A stretch of DNA of 64,000 nt from Sipunculus nudus (taxonomy: Eukaryota > Annelida > Sipuncula > Golfingiida > Sipunculidae). The DNA is taken from positions 19,731,508 to 19,795,507 of the forward strand of contig CM049313.1 of assembly GCA_026874595.1 (NCBI GenBank), in the 5' to 3' direction. Position 1 is the stretch's first letter; each line of letters begins with the position of its first letter. Shown piece by piece: positions 25,100 through 36,029 of this stretch. The notes under the pieces were generated by a model. It was not told the DNA's origin, did no database searches, and was given only the letters and a program-made list of their open reading frames with translations. The translations under genes and the position numbers were made by a program.

Positions 25100-25439
25100 A
25101 GCGATATATCATTGATATATCAGTATTCGCATATTGCGTATTGCGATATCTTTCTTATTTATGGTTATTTTTCGATATTCAATCAAACGTGACTGAAATT
25201 GATTATTTAAAAAAAAATGAGGCCGCTGTTAAAAATAAACGTCTAAATATACATATTGTGTGTGCATTTAAATGTAACCATTAATATGTTTATAATATAT
25301 GAAATTATGTTTATCTATACCAGAAAATACATTTGTTTCCTACACTGATACTATGAAAATTTTGCAATTTCTATCACAATACGCAACCTCATATCGCTAT
25401 ATATTGCAAATCGAAAATCACAGGCGATATACCCAGCCT
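25100..25439. mobile_element. hAT-like MITE, 340 bp, 8-bp TSD CATACTGG
   Basis: CATACTGG is duplicated at 25092-25099 and 25440-25447. The right terminus, read inward, is AGGCTGGGTATATCGCC, matching the ends of the elements at 39911 and 56583. The left end starts AGCGATATATCA and seems to have lost the RGGCTG portion. Subterminal regions are rich in cgata/tatcg. An 8-bp duplication fits the hAT superfamily. No ORF. Confidence 0.75.
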
Positions 25440-25449
25440 CATACTGGTT

Positions 25450-28190
25450 TGTAGGACTGTCATGGGTTTGAAGTAGAATAAACGGAGGCAGGAAATTCTT
25501 ACGATGACATGACCTCAGGTCACTAAATAAATACTACGAGGCTGAAAACTGAACATTATTGGTTGTTTGTGAAAGCACCTTGACCGAATATCTGTCTGTA
25601 ACCGACGGCGGCGATTCCTGTAAAATAATTAACGATTTACCACAACGGACTTACGACGCGGGATATCATGACAAGTCGCGACATACCGTGATACATCGTA
25701 GCTACACCGTAGCATTACCGTAGAGAAATCGTGCGAAATGTGAGGAACTGACCTACGACTGTCCAATATTATCCACGACTATTGCCGAGGCCTAAGACTG
25801 CCTCCCTTTAAATGACGTTCGACTTACGATGAAGCTACCATAAAAAAGTTATAGTTCGGGTTCCACGACAATATGGGACCGGTTTAAAATAATCGTAGAC
25901 CTCTCATGATCTACTATAACTCATAAGGCCCCTGTTACTCATTCGCAGTTTTTGGTCCCGCATCCAGCGTTATGACTGCACGTTTTGTTTACAACTCCAC
26001 TAATAGAAGTTAACTGCGCGTGGGAATGGGAATATACTTCGGAAAAAAGAGACAAAGTGAAAAGGGGCCTCATGACCTCATCAGTATCTATGATACTAGT
26101 TAATCAATAATTGAAGAGAAGGATACTGGCGCTGGCATTTAAATAATTTAGATTTTTTGGTCAATATTTTCCTTCACCAGACATGGTCAAACAGTAGCCG
26201 ACCCTCCTGGCATCCTACTAAATCCTCCTAAACCCGCGAAAAACGTCGCAAAACGTAGCTACGGGTAGTTCTGCTGGGCGTAACCTTAGTAAGCCCTATC
26301 TAGTAGGGTCAACCTTAAAATAGTCGATGGGAGTAGAACCGTGGCCAAAACCGTACCTAGAACCTACTTGAAAATCCGGGGGGGGGGGGGGGGGGCTACC
26401 CTGGTGTGCCGTACGTGCAGCGACGTACTAAGCTTCATTGCCGCCCGTGGCGGTCTTAGAATGGCGCCCCTCTAAACGTTTCATAACTGGACAACTTGTA
26501 GAAAAAGTTTCCTTGTTATAGGCGTTAAGTTGACAAAAACGCAATATTTATATGAATGAATTCATTATCAGGGAATTCCTTCGCCACACTTTAATGCGCA
26601 GTCATCTCTTTGCTTATGTAAATCAAAAGATCGCTCTAACTTCCAACTAATAAATTTGATTATGAAGTGCGCTGAAAATAATAAACATTAACTAGAAAAA
26701 AAATACACTGCAGAATACACATATAATGTGGTTATTCATTTTTTTATGTAAACACGATCTATAATTAGCTTGAACTTCATTTGGTGAGTGTTATTCAATC
26801 CTCAACGCATATAAATACTTGTCACTTCTATAATTTATCTCTTGTTATCGCAGACAACAGCTGCACCTAATAGAGCTTTGTGATATGCATGGTACTGCGG
26901 CAAGCAAGACATTTATACTCTCGTCTTTCCTCAAACTGCGTAATTTCAGGAGTAATATTTGGGCACGGCATGTTTAATGTGTTCAGATAAAAACAATTAA
27001 ACTGTGACTGTTTAATTACAATATCTTCAACGTAACAGCATACTTTTATTCAAGGCTACATCATTTTCATTTTAGACTTAGTAATTATGTTCCTGCACTT
27101 TACGATCTTTTAATTATAAACGTATGATTATTTCTTATTCAATAAAGGATATGATTAAATCCAAGTAATTATATAATTGAAATATATATTATATATTAAC
27201 TTAAAATGATATGTCACAACATACAACAATTATCTGTATGTAGTGGATCATTAAACGATTAATAACATTACAGCCAAATATAATTCATTTATTTCAGTTT
27301 TGAACTCTTAAAAAGTAACACTGATACTTGATACGTATATTGATATATTAGCGGCCAGGGGGTTTCATCCCGCCGGACAATTATAATAAATTTATATTTG
27401 AAATGCGATATTAGGATAAAATAACTCCTCCATAGTTCATGCAGGGTTAAAGATTGTTATTATTCACGTAAAATAAGAGATTATGCAGGTCATATCAACA
27501 AATTCTATAACTAGTGGTAAATCAAAAGACACAGGAATTCAGTTATAGAACTATATCCACGACAGTGTAAACCTTTGTATTTTAACGAGACTGTTGTAAG
27601 AGTATGGGAGTTCTGGAAAAGGGCATTTCTTAATACCTTCCAAGGAAAGAGCAAGAGAATTCGTAAAAATATTTTCCACATAATGTGTCAGACAGACACC
27701 CCACAACCAGGGGCTCTTCTGGCAGGGCTTTACCCTGGTTAGTGCACCCTAGTATGTTCTTTAAACGTAGACAGCTCTGAAATGCACGCTTTTTCATGAC
27801 TGGTCAATTTATATATGGCACTCTGACATTGCAAACCGCTGATCTAATAACGAATAACAACAGATCTGTATTTCTTCTTGCTGTAGAGAGATTGTCCGCA
27901 AATTATTTGGTTGGTTCCACTGCCCAGCAAATATTTCCTAAAATACTAGAAATAGGACACACAGCAAAAAAAAAAAAAAAGAGAAAAAAAAAAAAAAACC
28001 AAACATTTAAATTTCTCACCAATCTTTTAAGTTACATGGTTTTTCTGTTTGTCAACATTAGCGCATATAATGTGTTTACTGAGAAGCTAACAACTCCGTC
28101 ACAGAGACGTTGTAAGAACTCTTCCTAACAGGAATCACCGATAGTTCATTAATATGTAGGCAGAGTAGGCTAGAAAAAAATAAATTTTAC
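25450..28190. other. Non-coding; CpG-rich patch 25600-26480 then AT-rich
   Basis: 25600-26480 is notably rich in CpG and in cgtag/tacgac words (gtagctacaccgtagcatta and similar) compared with neighbours, and holds an 18-G run at 26378-26395. No exon is supported there. From 26500 the sequence is AT-rich. The frame at 27796-28128 includes a poly-Lys run from an A-rich tract and is not a gene. Confidence 0.4.
26378..26395 (+). repeat. 18-nt poly-G run
   Basis: Uninterrupted G run in the CpG-rich patch. Confidence 0.95.
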
Positions 28191-28194
28191 AAAA

Positions 28195-29060
28195 AAGCAG
28201 GTGGATGGCTGGTATCAATAAACCCTGTGCAACAACTTCGTTCGCCAGCTTTTGGTTGGCGACTATAGTCTGATCATCCTGTCTGTCTGTCTGCTTGTCT
28301 GTCCGTCGATTTTTTTCAGATATGCCTGATGCAAAGTCTTCCAACTTGGTAAAAATGGTATGCTAGCCTAGGAAAGAACGCTATAATTTTCTGTGGCCAT
28401 GGTCACCAGGGGGTGTACCATTTTTGGGCGATTTCTCGATAATGATAACCAATATCAGAATTTTTAGGCTGCACTTGAAACTCCATGGGCTTTCTGAGGA
28501 CAAGGAGTATCATTCTTCAGTAATAATGTTAACACATTCTTTGGCAAAATTTGTGAAAATGTAAAAATATCGACCCTTAGTTTTACATCTTACAAGTTGT
28601 CTGCATAGGGTAGGATCTGACACGTTTTCATTGATACAGTCTAGTCAAACTTCGTCATGTTTGGCGTCAATCAAGAATATTTAACATTTTGCAAAAATAG
28701 GTATAACTAATTCACTTTTTAAGATAGAGAGGTCTAATTTCTGCATAGGGTAGCATTTGAAAGCTCCCAGTGAAACTATTGCAGTTGTGTCGAAATTTTT
28801 ACGTTTGGCATCACAAGAGAATAAGCGAGATTTTACGCAATACTTTTCATGCTTGAGAGGTGGCATTTTACAAGCTTTCAGTGACTGTTCAGCAAGTTGC
28901 ACCAGATCTCGCGACTTCTGCTGTCAAACGCGAATAAGTGAGTTCTAGTTTAATGCTTCTGGTAATAATTGATAAGCTGTCAGTGATCCGAGTCATTAAA
29001 CTTCAAGTCTCGTCATACGAGAAGGAGCGAGATTTCAAGAACATGTTCTTACCTCTGTCA
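28195..29060. repeat. Degenerate ~110-140-bp tandem repeat region
   Basis: Related phrases recur: tgcatagggtaggatctga at about 28603 and tgcatagggtagcatttga at about 28742, then ggcattttacaagc at about 28862. Each is followed by tcagtga, then tcgtca or tcgaaa, then aagaataa or gcgagattt. A (ctgt)n stretch at 28281-28303 precedes it. The frames at 28135-29258 on both strands come from this repeat. Confidence 0.55.
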
Positions 29061-29984
29061 TGTTTCATGCTAAAGAGGTCTGTTTTACTGCATGTACATG
29101 TTATAAGCACTACTTGTACCTTGTCTAGTCTTGTCAAATCTGCCTGTTTCACCTCAAATGAGAATGCAATTGTATCGTTTACAGCTGTCTGCTGGTCTGG
29201 CCTGGCGATTATGTTACGATTACATCTTGTTTCTGTAAATTATTACAAAACATTTTGAATAAATTATTGTTTTGTTACAATAAATCCCTTTAAGCCAGAA
29301 ATTCACCTGCCTTATCGGTAAAATGTATGAGATTTCTGAATTACTCTGGGAAACTATAATGACATTTTAGCTGAGGATTGACACTATTGTGAGTACGGTT
29401 TCCTACGATATGCCATGACATTTTAATAGGAACGTTTCACTGCGACTGACAGAACCACTTGTATATGATTCTCTATCGCAACTCAACAGAAATTTGATAA
29501 CATATTTCCTTTCCCCTTCAATTTACCAATATGACACGGATTTTGATCATACTCAAAACCTAAGGTTTCACATGATTTCTTCTGATTTTTTTCTGATTTC
29601 GGGCAATTTTCCTCGACAGGAACTTGTCGCGTGTGCCCTGACATGCTGCAATATCCCACAAGAGTGCGAAAAGGCAGGCAGTTATAAACTGTAACACCTG
29701 TTTATAGATAATGATATTTATGCTCATGTAGGATCGAGGTTAAATTAAAATGAAATGGGAGGGGGGGGGGGGGTATTTGTAATTTCACACGAGCAGTCTG
29801 CTCTCCTTTCCATTCAGAAGACATACGTTGATAAATAGGGATTATAGTAATATAATAATAAATAGAATCTGTATTCTAAAGAATTCAAGCCCCGCCATTT
29901 ACTTATTCCACAATAATCCCAGGTTCATTCCTGCATGAGTGACCGTACATTTGTGACTTTTCTTTGATGACGTCATGTGCCGAA
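29060..29984. other. Mostly featureless; one candidate exon and a poly-G run
   Basis: Contains the low-confidence exon 29620-29694 and a 13-G run at 29761-29773. Otherwise nothing recognised. Confidence 0.4.
29620..29694 (+). CDS. Possible terminal exon with a cysteine cluster
   Basis: A pyrimidine-rich tract (ttctgatttttttctg, then ttttcctcgacag) ends in CAG at 29617-29619. The open frame that follows ends LVACALTCCNIPQECEKAG plus four residues and TAA at 29692-29694. The acceptor-like signal and four cysteines are visible. No upstream exon, poly(A) signal or known family supports it. Confidence 0.15.
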   Translation, partial: ELVACALTCCNIPQECEKAGSYKL

Positions 29985-30364
29985 TGACCCACACCAAAAT
30001 CTAATCGATTAATCATTGGCCCAAGAAGGTTTAAGGGAGTGCAGACCACTTTGGAACGGGCTATTCGCTCGGCGGGGCTTGACGAGATGTCAAGATAAGC
30101 GGGAGAGCGGAGAACAATAGCCGATCACGGCCGGGACAATAGGGTATTACAAGTTCGTAAGTTGGACAGCGTGGCCAACGATCTCTGATGTCCGAGTGCT
30201 CACTCCTTCCCTTAAACCTTCTTGATTGGCCCATTCCCGAAATGCCCTGAAAATTTCATGGGTTTCCGTTTAAGATTGGGTGCATTATGTTGTGAACAAC
30301 ACAAAAATTCACACACAAACACACGAACGGGGATGAACGGATACCCTCCTGGCAGATGCTATAA
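29985..30364 (+). repeat. Interspersed repeat family D, copy 3, split by a MITE
   Basis: gacccacaccaaaatct at about 29988 and cattcccgaaatgccctg at about 30232 are contiguous in copy 2 (14640-14960) but are separated here by the 203-bp insertion 30022-30224. It ends in gatgaacggataccctcctg and an (AAT)n tail at 30365-30408, which suggests a retroposon. Confidence 0.6.
30022..30224. mobile_element. MITE, 203 bp, 20-bp TIRs, 7-bp TSD
   Basis: It begins CAAGAAGGTTTAAGGGAGTG and ends in the near-exact complement (cccttaaaccttcttg). ATTGGCC is duplicated at 30015-30021 and 30225-30231; counting one ambiguous C gives 8 bp. The uninterrupted family D sequence elsewhere supports a clean insertion. 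The duplication length allows hAT, P or Mutator-like; the superfamily is not decided. Confidence 0.8.

Positions 30365-30408
<44 letters not shown>
30365..30408 (+). repeat. (AAT)n microsatellite
   Basis: About 14 AAT units forming the tail of family D copy 3. Confidence 0.97.
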
Positions 30409-30409
<1 letters not shown>

Positions 30410-31051
30410 CACAAATAGACTTCTTGACTCCATCTGTCAACAGCTGTCAGTTCTTGGGTATTCCCACTGATCTTACTTTTTATTCATGTCTAACGGTTTT
30501 GGAAGAACTTTAGTTCTGTAAAACAAATAAAATTTGGTCGTTCTTTTTTGAGTTTTCACAGATGAGCAGAAATTGCTGATGTCACGTTTTCATAATTTGC
30601 ATATTATTCAACAACTCTTAAACCTATTGCTACCCAACCTGCCACTCCTACATTGTAAATGGCATATGTCTGAAGAAGTTTGTAGGTCAAATAGTTTATC
30701 TGGAAACGTTGCCTTGCTGAAAAATGCTGAATCACTTATCTCATGTGATTCCAAAAGTTTGCAATAGGCATGTTAGGAACTAAATTTGGTATTGGCATTT
30801 CTATCCATTTGTCTGTACCCTTTGTAGATCAGAATAAAATCGACATTGAATATTTATAAGAAATCGCACAATTGGACCCCTGCGACCTTGAAAAATAAGT
30901 CAAAGTCAATGGAAGTGGGTCACATTAACCATAATAAGGTAATTCATAATCTTGGGTAAGTATCAATGAAATTGCATTAAAAAATGACAAATTAAAAAAA
31001 AAAGAAGAAAAAATAAGGCCAAAACAAATATCTCCACCTTTGGATTATTAA

Positions 31052-31090
<39 letters not shown>
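31052..31090 (+). repeat. (AAT)n microsatellite
   Basis: About 13 AAT units. More irregular aat/aac runs follow at 31356-31400. Confidence 0.97.
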
Positions 31091-31091
<1 letters not shown>

Positions 31092-31094
31092 GAT

Positions 31095-34000
31095 GGGTGG
31101 ATAGAGGATCTTAGAATACTTGGGGTGGGGAGTGGAGGCTAAACACCTTGGCAAAAGTAATTGTGACGGGTGTGCCAATTAAGTTCTGAGTTTCTCGCAA
31201 GCGGAAGTGGGGATATTAACGACGCGAAAGCAAAATGCGGCGCTGTTTTTCAGTGTGTATTGTTCAATTTCCAAGATTGTATAGGTCAAAAAGGGAGGCG
31301 CGCTGGCGCCCTATCTAAATCCGACCCTTTTAATAGTATTTAAAACAACACCAACAATAATAATAATAACAATAATAATATAATGGTAATAATATAATAA
31401 TGCTTGATAATTATCAGTTGTAGTATACGTATCAGTATTATAACTATTCCACCTAGAGAGTAATAATAAAATTATATGGTTTTATATTTTATTCTGTAAA
31501 AATTTTCCTAACAGTCGGATCAAGATTCGACAGTGGGTATTATGCTTTTTTTCCATTGGAGAAGTCAGGAGATTTCCACCCACATGATCTATGTAGCACT
31601 AAACTGAACTATCAGGTCTGATACAGCTATGCTTGATAGGCGCTGCATGTGCACCCTGTTGTTCAGTGACTTGGAGAAGACGGCCGCCCATTGTAGACGG
31701 GGACGCTAATTCGGAGATACGCGCTGTCGTTTGTGCGACTTATCCAGAGATATGGCGCATGAATCAGCGATCTGGCGCCAAGGTGAAAAAAAATCACATT
31801 GGATTCTCTGTTGTAGTAATATCAGAGACTCGCTTCAACTACAGCCAGGCACACCAAAGAACTAGCCAGTCATGTGATCATCATAGGCCCATGATTTTGC
31901 AAATTGGACGCCCCCATCTTATACACAGATTTGTGCTAAGGCAGGAAAAAGTGCATATGTACTCGCGGTTGATGTCCCGAACATTTTTTTTTTATACAAA
32001 GATACGCCGTTTTATTCATCCATTTGCCCAAAGTCTTGTAAGACTATCAGTCTGTTTCTTTTCAACAGTCGTTCTTTCTAGATGAGTGCCATCTTGTTTA
32101 CTCTGACCTGCGGTGGGTTGACAGGGAATTATACATTTCTGTCTACTTTTTGCTTACACGGAGATAGAGTATTTTTTCTTTGATAACATTTTTGCATTAT
32201 TAGAGGAAGATGGCTTGCTGTTTGGTCATCGTCAAAGTTTATAATGACGTCATTTTGTCATTATATTAAGATATATAGTTTTATGATTCTGCCGAATGGG
32301 AAAACTTGTTTAAAATAATGCGCTAGCTACGGGCATGCTGCCATCGTATTGGCACTCTTTAGAGTACACAGCAGTCCCATGGTGAAACAGTGCTATACTG
32401 GACCTGCTCCAATATAAGGACCCGCACCTAACTTTAATGGCCAAACCCCCACTCCTTAATTAAGTGTAGGAGCAAACACCCCCGAACTTGACTTTATCAA
32501 TCTCTGTGTACACTCGGTAATGATTGTGTTAGATATAGTTCATAAAAAGTACTAACAATCCAGTTCCCTAAACTTAAACATAATCACATACATAATTTGC
32601 CCAGTGCACGAATGAGGATTTAAGATTTAATTTGTCACAAACAATTCCTGATAAGTGTTAACATGAATATTTCAAAAACTTCTTGATTATTCAAGGTAGT
32701 TTAGCCTTGTTGCATAAAGGAGGTTACAAAGTTAACTTTTACAGTTACCATGTTAGCAATATTTAATCAAATAGAAGGCCAATTAATAACTTTTGAATGC
32801 TTTCCTTTTTCCATATAACCAATGCTTCTAACCATTGGCCTTGTTCAAGTGGGGAAAGGGAAATATTTGCCCCCCTTACGTTTAAGAAGTGTTGAGGGAG
32901 GCAAAGCATTTTTTACTTCCCTAATGTTTAAAATTCCAGACAATGCTGTGTATTTGTGAGTCAGCAAAAGGGCAGCAATATACAGAACACTGTTTTAAAG
33001 GTGTTAATTTATGCAAAACTTACCGAACAGTATTCCACAATACCTCTTCTATCTTCGTGTTTAAGAAAAAGGTTAAACAGTATCTAATGTCCTAAAATAT
33101 AAATTATTAATTCAATATTACTCAAGGCATTAGTACGATTTCCCTTGTTATTTCTTTGATGTTTTTAAGTTGGGATAATTTATATCAAATTTAAATTCTG
33201 AAAAATAAATTTAAACGAACCAGGCAAAATATTTTGAATACCTAAATATAAACTCAAGAATATATCACAAGATTGAAGAAAATTAAGAGTTCGGGGAACG
33301 GGCTTTTGTTCTCTTCATTATATGAGGGAAGCGTCGGCGGGACATTTTAGACAACGCCTCATGACCTACAAGTACGCTGACAAAAACCAGAACAGCTTTT
33401 TAGTATCTCTTCTAACACCTACCATGAGCGAGAAAAAGTCTATTTAAACTCAGCATATTGGTAAATCCCTCTACATTTCTAACCGCATGAGTACAAGCAT
33501 GACTCGCACGGTTTACTGGACTTCAGACTACTTGTAAGCGATACAGAAAAATGACTCGTTTCCATATAGACATATTTTCAGTTCGGCTTGTGAGTTCACG
33601 TGTATTCTTTTGTGTTTAATCATCATCCGTAGCGTAATGATAATACTATTGGCTGTTTACCAAGATATCAATATTACTGGACGGAAGAGCATTGCAGTAC
33701 ATAACCCCTTATGGCTTTTTCCCGGCTCAAGTTAGTATAAGGTGGCTAGGATGGGGCTTGGCTTTCGTCCGTACTCCTTCACATTTTCTTAGGGAAACGC
33801 AGCCCAAGACCCTAACCGTTATCAGTAAGGTTGAAACGTTGTTGAAAATAAATTATTCACTCAGATATTTTTTATTGCATTTCTGATGTAGATTACAAAC
33901 GTAGGTTTTCGTTTAGTTTCTGGTTAATTAGAACGATTTCTGATTTTTTTCATTACAGGTAAAGTTTTGGATACTGATTTCAAATTATAAAAAGATAGGA

Positions 34001-34420
34001 GCCCCCTTGTAAAACTTTAATATATTATGTTTCACATCTTAATGAGCAGTATGGTTGTATTATAGTCTATATCCCACTGCAAAAAAATATGAATAATTTA
34101 ATCTGCAATTTAATCTGTATCATCGCATGCTCTAACGAAGAAAGATAGAGCACTCTTTATACGGAACAGAATATGAGATACGTGTGTATCTATTTTAAAC
34201 TTTTATTAATGTAATACTGAAAGGCACCATATGTTCTCTGGAAAAGAAATGTTGAGCCCCGAGCCCGTGGTATAGTTAATGGATCTTAAGCAGCACGAGG
34301 TTATCCTAGGGCAGTTATTTTAATAATAAAACAAAGTCCTCAGAGGTCCACGTAAATTTCTATAGAAAGGAGGTAAACAAAATCTCCTTCTGGACAAGTA
34401 CGTCCTGGAGGGTGAACGCC
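31095..34420. other. Non-coding stretch, nothing firmly recognised
   Basis: The 150-codon frame 31633-32085 is the longest in the area and GC-richer at its start, but it has no signal peptide, domain or splice support. A perfect CRE (tgacgtca) also occurs near 32245. The rest is AT-rich. Confidence 0.4.
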
Positions 34421-34477
34421 GCTTGTGACGTATCACACATTGTTCTTAAATGAGACATTCATCTCCAGATCTTAGAC

Positions 34478-34485
34478 TGACGTCA
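34478..34485. promoter_or_regulatory. Perfect CRE palindrome, with a half-CRE upstream
   Basis: TGACGTCA at 34478-34485 is the consensus CREB/ATF site. A half-matching TGACGTAT lies at 34426-34433. Both sit in a CpG-containing stretch immediately upstream of the 34563 ORF. The motif match is seen directly; function is inferred. Confidence 0.35.
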
Positions 34486-34562
34486 CAAGAGAACTCGAAA
34501 TTAGGATTTCCCTCCGAGTGTTTAGTCCACATGTGATCTTTTGGTAATAAACCGATACCAAA

Positions 34563-34679
34563 ATGGACGATATCAAAGACGAGACGAAGCCACAATCTGG
34601 GGTCGAGCTCTCGGGTCAAACGTTCCGGGGCATTATCGACGAAAAGACAGAATTAACACATAAAGACCAAAATACATAA
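34563..34679 (+). CDS. Possible 38-residue small ORF or first coding exon below a CRE
   Basis: ATG at 34563 opens 38 sense codons ending in TAA (34677-34679). The product begins MDDIKDETKPQSG and is hydrophilic, acidic and lysine-rich. Local GC and CpG content (cgagacgaagc, gtcgagctctcgg, ttccgggg) is well above the AT-rich flanks, as for a coding exon. A perfect cAMP-response element TGACGTCA lies about 80 bp upstream. No family is recognised, and no good donor site was found inside the ORF. It may be a short uORF-like gene, a first exon, or chance. Confidence 0.25.
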   Translation: MDDIKDETKPQSGVELSGQTFRGIIDEKTELTHKDQNT

Positions 34680-35094
34680 AGCCATGGCTTCCGGGAACAC
34701 GCTATTTTATTGTCCATAATTCTGGTCAATTCTACCATTTTGTCGCGTTTCTGTTCCAATCTTGTTACACTTTTTTCTTATTTATTGGTAATATGTCGCC
34801 TGAAGAACAAATCCTTTAGAGTGTTTGAGGCTTCAGGCTCAACGCATGGTTTAAGCATCGATTAATTATAGATCGCGCTGTGCCAAGAAAAACACTTGTC
34901 TCCACTGACTGCTAAATTAAGATGTTTATCCCCAATGATAAAGGACTAAAGACTATTGAAATCAGTCTATACTGATGTCCTAAATATTGATGTACGAAAT
35001 ATTCCGTCCGCAGGTTAAGGAACAAAAGATTTTGCACTTCATTGTAAGAAGACATAATGAGGACTTTGGGCAAACAATCCACCATTAATCGCAA

Positions 35095-35098
<4 letters not shown>
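34680..35098. other. Non-coding stretch
   Basis: Nothing recognised after the small ORF until the (AT)n tract. Confidence 0.4.

Positions 35099-35138
<40 letters not shown>
35099..35138. repeat. (AT)n microsatellite, about 40 bp
   Basis: Pure TA tract. The following 60 bp holds a 32-bp direct duplication with tagcgtctgtatgacac and tagcgtctctatgacac. Confidence 0.97.
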
Positions 35139-35139
<1 letters not shown>

Positions 35140-35500
35140 TTTTAGCGTCTGTATGACACATTTTAAATGTATTAGCGTCTCTATGACACCTTTCAAATAC
35201 ATATGCTAAATTACATTTCAAATATATTACATTTAAGTATAAAAAATAAGATATTATATTTCCAGTAAAACTTAATTCTAAACCGGGTTTAGATATAATA
35301 TTTCACAGTAAACTCATAAGTTGAACCAAAGTCTAATAATTCTAATTATTAATATATTTAATTTGCAATATATTATTATAATCTATTATAATCTTTTAAT
35401 GGGGGGGGGGGTGATTTTATTGACCATCCTCCTTGCCAAAAAGTGTCGGGGGGATATAAAACCCCCATATATCCATATATTCCATCTCCCATATTGACGC
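35140..35500 (-). mobile_element. hAT-like MITE family C, diverged copy
   Basis: On the minus strand it matches 41703-42102: ttgacgcc at the start, a ccatatatgggggtt-type purine block, ttggcaagga, ggtcaat, poly-C, attaatatatttaatt, and an end with gtcata and gacgc. An 11-G run at 35401-35411 marks the poly-G/C position seen in the other copy. The target duplication is not clear. Confidence 0.5.
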
Positions 35501-35509
35501 CCATGGCCT

Positions 35510-35890
35510 GGTTGATCTACTTTACTTATTTAACAATGTTCGGAAAAATTATATTCTGGAAACAACCAAAATCCGTTATGCTGTTATCGCGTGCCCTCCT
35601 CAGTTCATCATGATATTATAAATGTGTTGTATACATGTTGAATGCACGAGTAACATTATTATATGAAAAAAAAGAATGCTAGAGATCATTGAAAAGGAGA
35701 GTGCCCATTAACCTGATGTTATAAAAGGGGGAGCAGTTGAGAGATCTAGCATGTTTGAATTTATAGGTTTGGTTATCGACAATCCCCTGAGCACGGAAGC
35801 ATGTTAAATTCATTCACGACGAAGTATTAGTTGCACGGTCTCCTTTTGCTCTGACATTTGATGTTCAGTGAGATAAGGTTTATTTGCGCA
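35510..35890. other. Non-coding stretch
   Basis: Flank upstream of the TATA/Inr candidate. Nothing recognised. Confidence 0.4.
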
Positions 35891-35900
35891 TTAGCTCCGT

Positions 35901-36023
35901 TATATAGAGAGGGCTTTCGTTTTCAGTATTATTTGCTGAAGTGATACGGTTGTTGCGGAATCCACAACTGTGTTAGTGCAGAGGACCAGAGCGAATCGGA
36001 TTCTTGGGACGAGACAAGTGGTA
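35901..36023 (+). promoter_or_regulatory. Candidate TATA/initiator core promoter with a short first exon
   Basis: TATATAGA at 35901-35908 is followed about 24 bp later by an initiator-like TTCAGTAT with its A at 35925. Transcribed sequence would run to a splice-donor-like GTACG|GTAAGC near 36020-36026, giving a roughly 95-nt non-coding first exon. The stretch 35940-36020 is more GC-rich than its flanks. The TATA-to-Inr spacing is a little short, and no downstream exon was identified. Confidence 0.2.
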
Positions 36024-36029
36024 CGGTAA

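Noticed and set aside
27796-28128. 110-codon plus ORF with a poly-Lys stretch
   Set aside because: The Lys run comes from an A-rich simple sequence; no other support.
31633-32085. 150-codon plus ORF
   Set aside because: No recognisable domain, signal peptide, splice sites or poly(A) signal; length alone is not enough in 64 kb.
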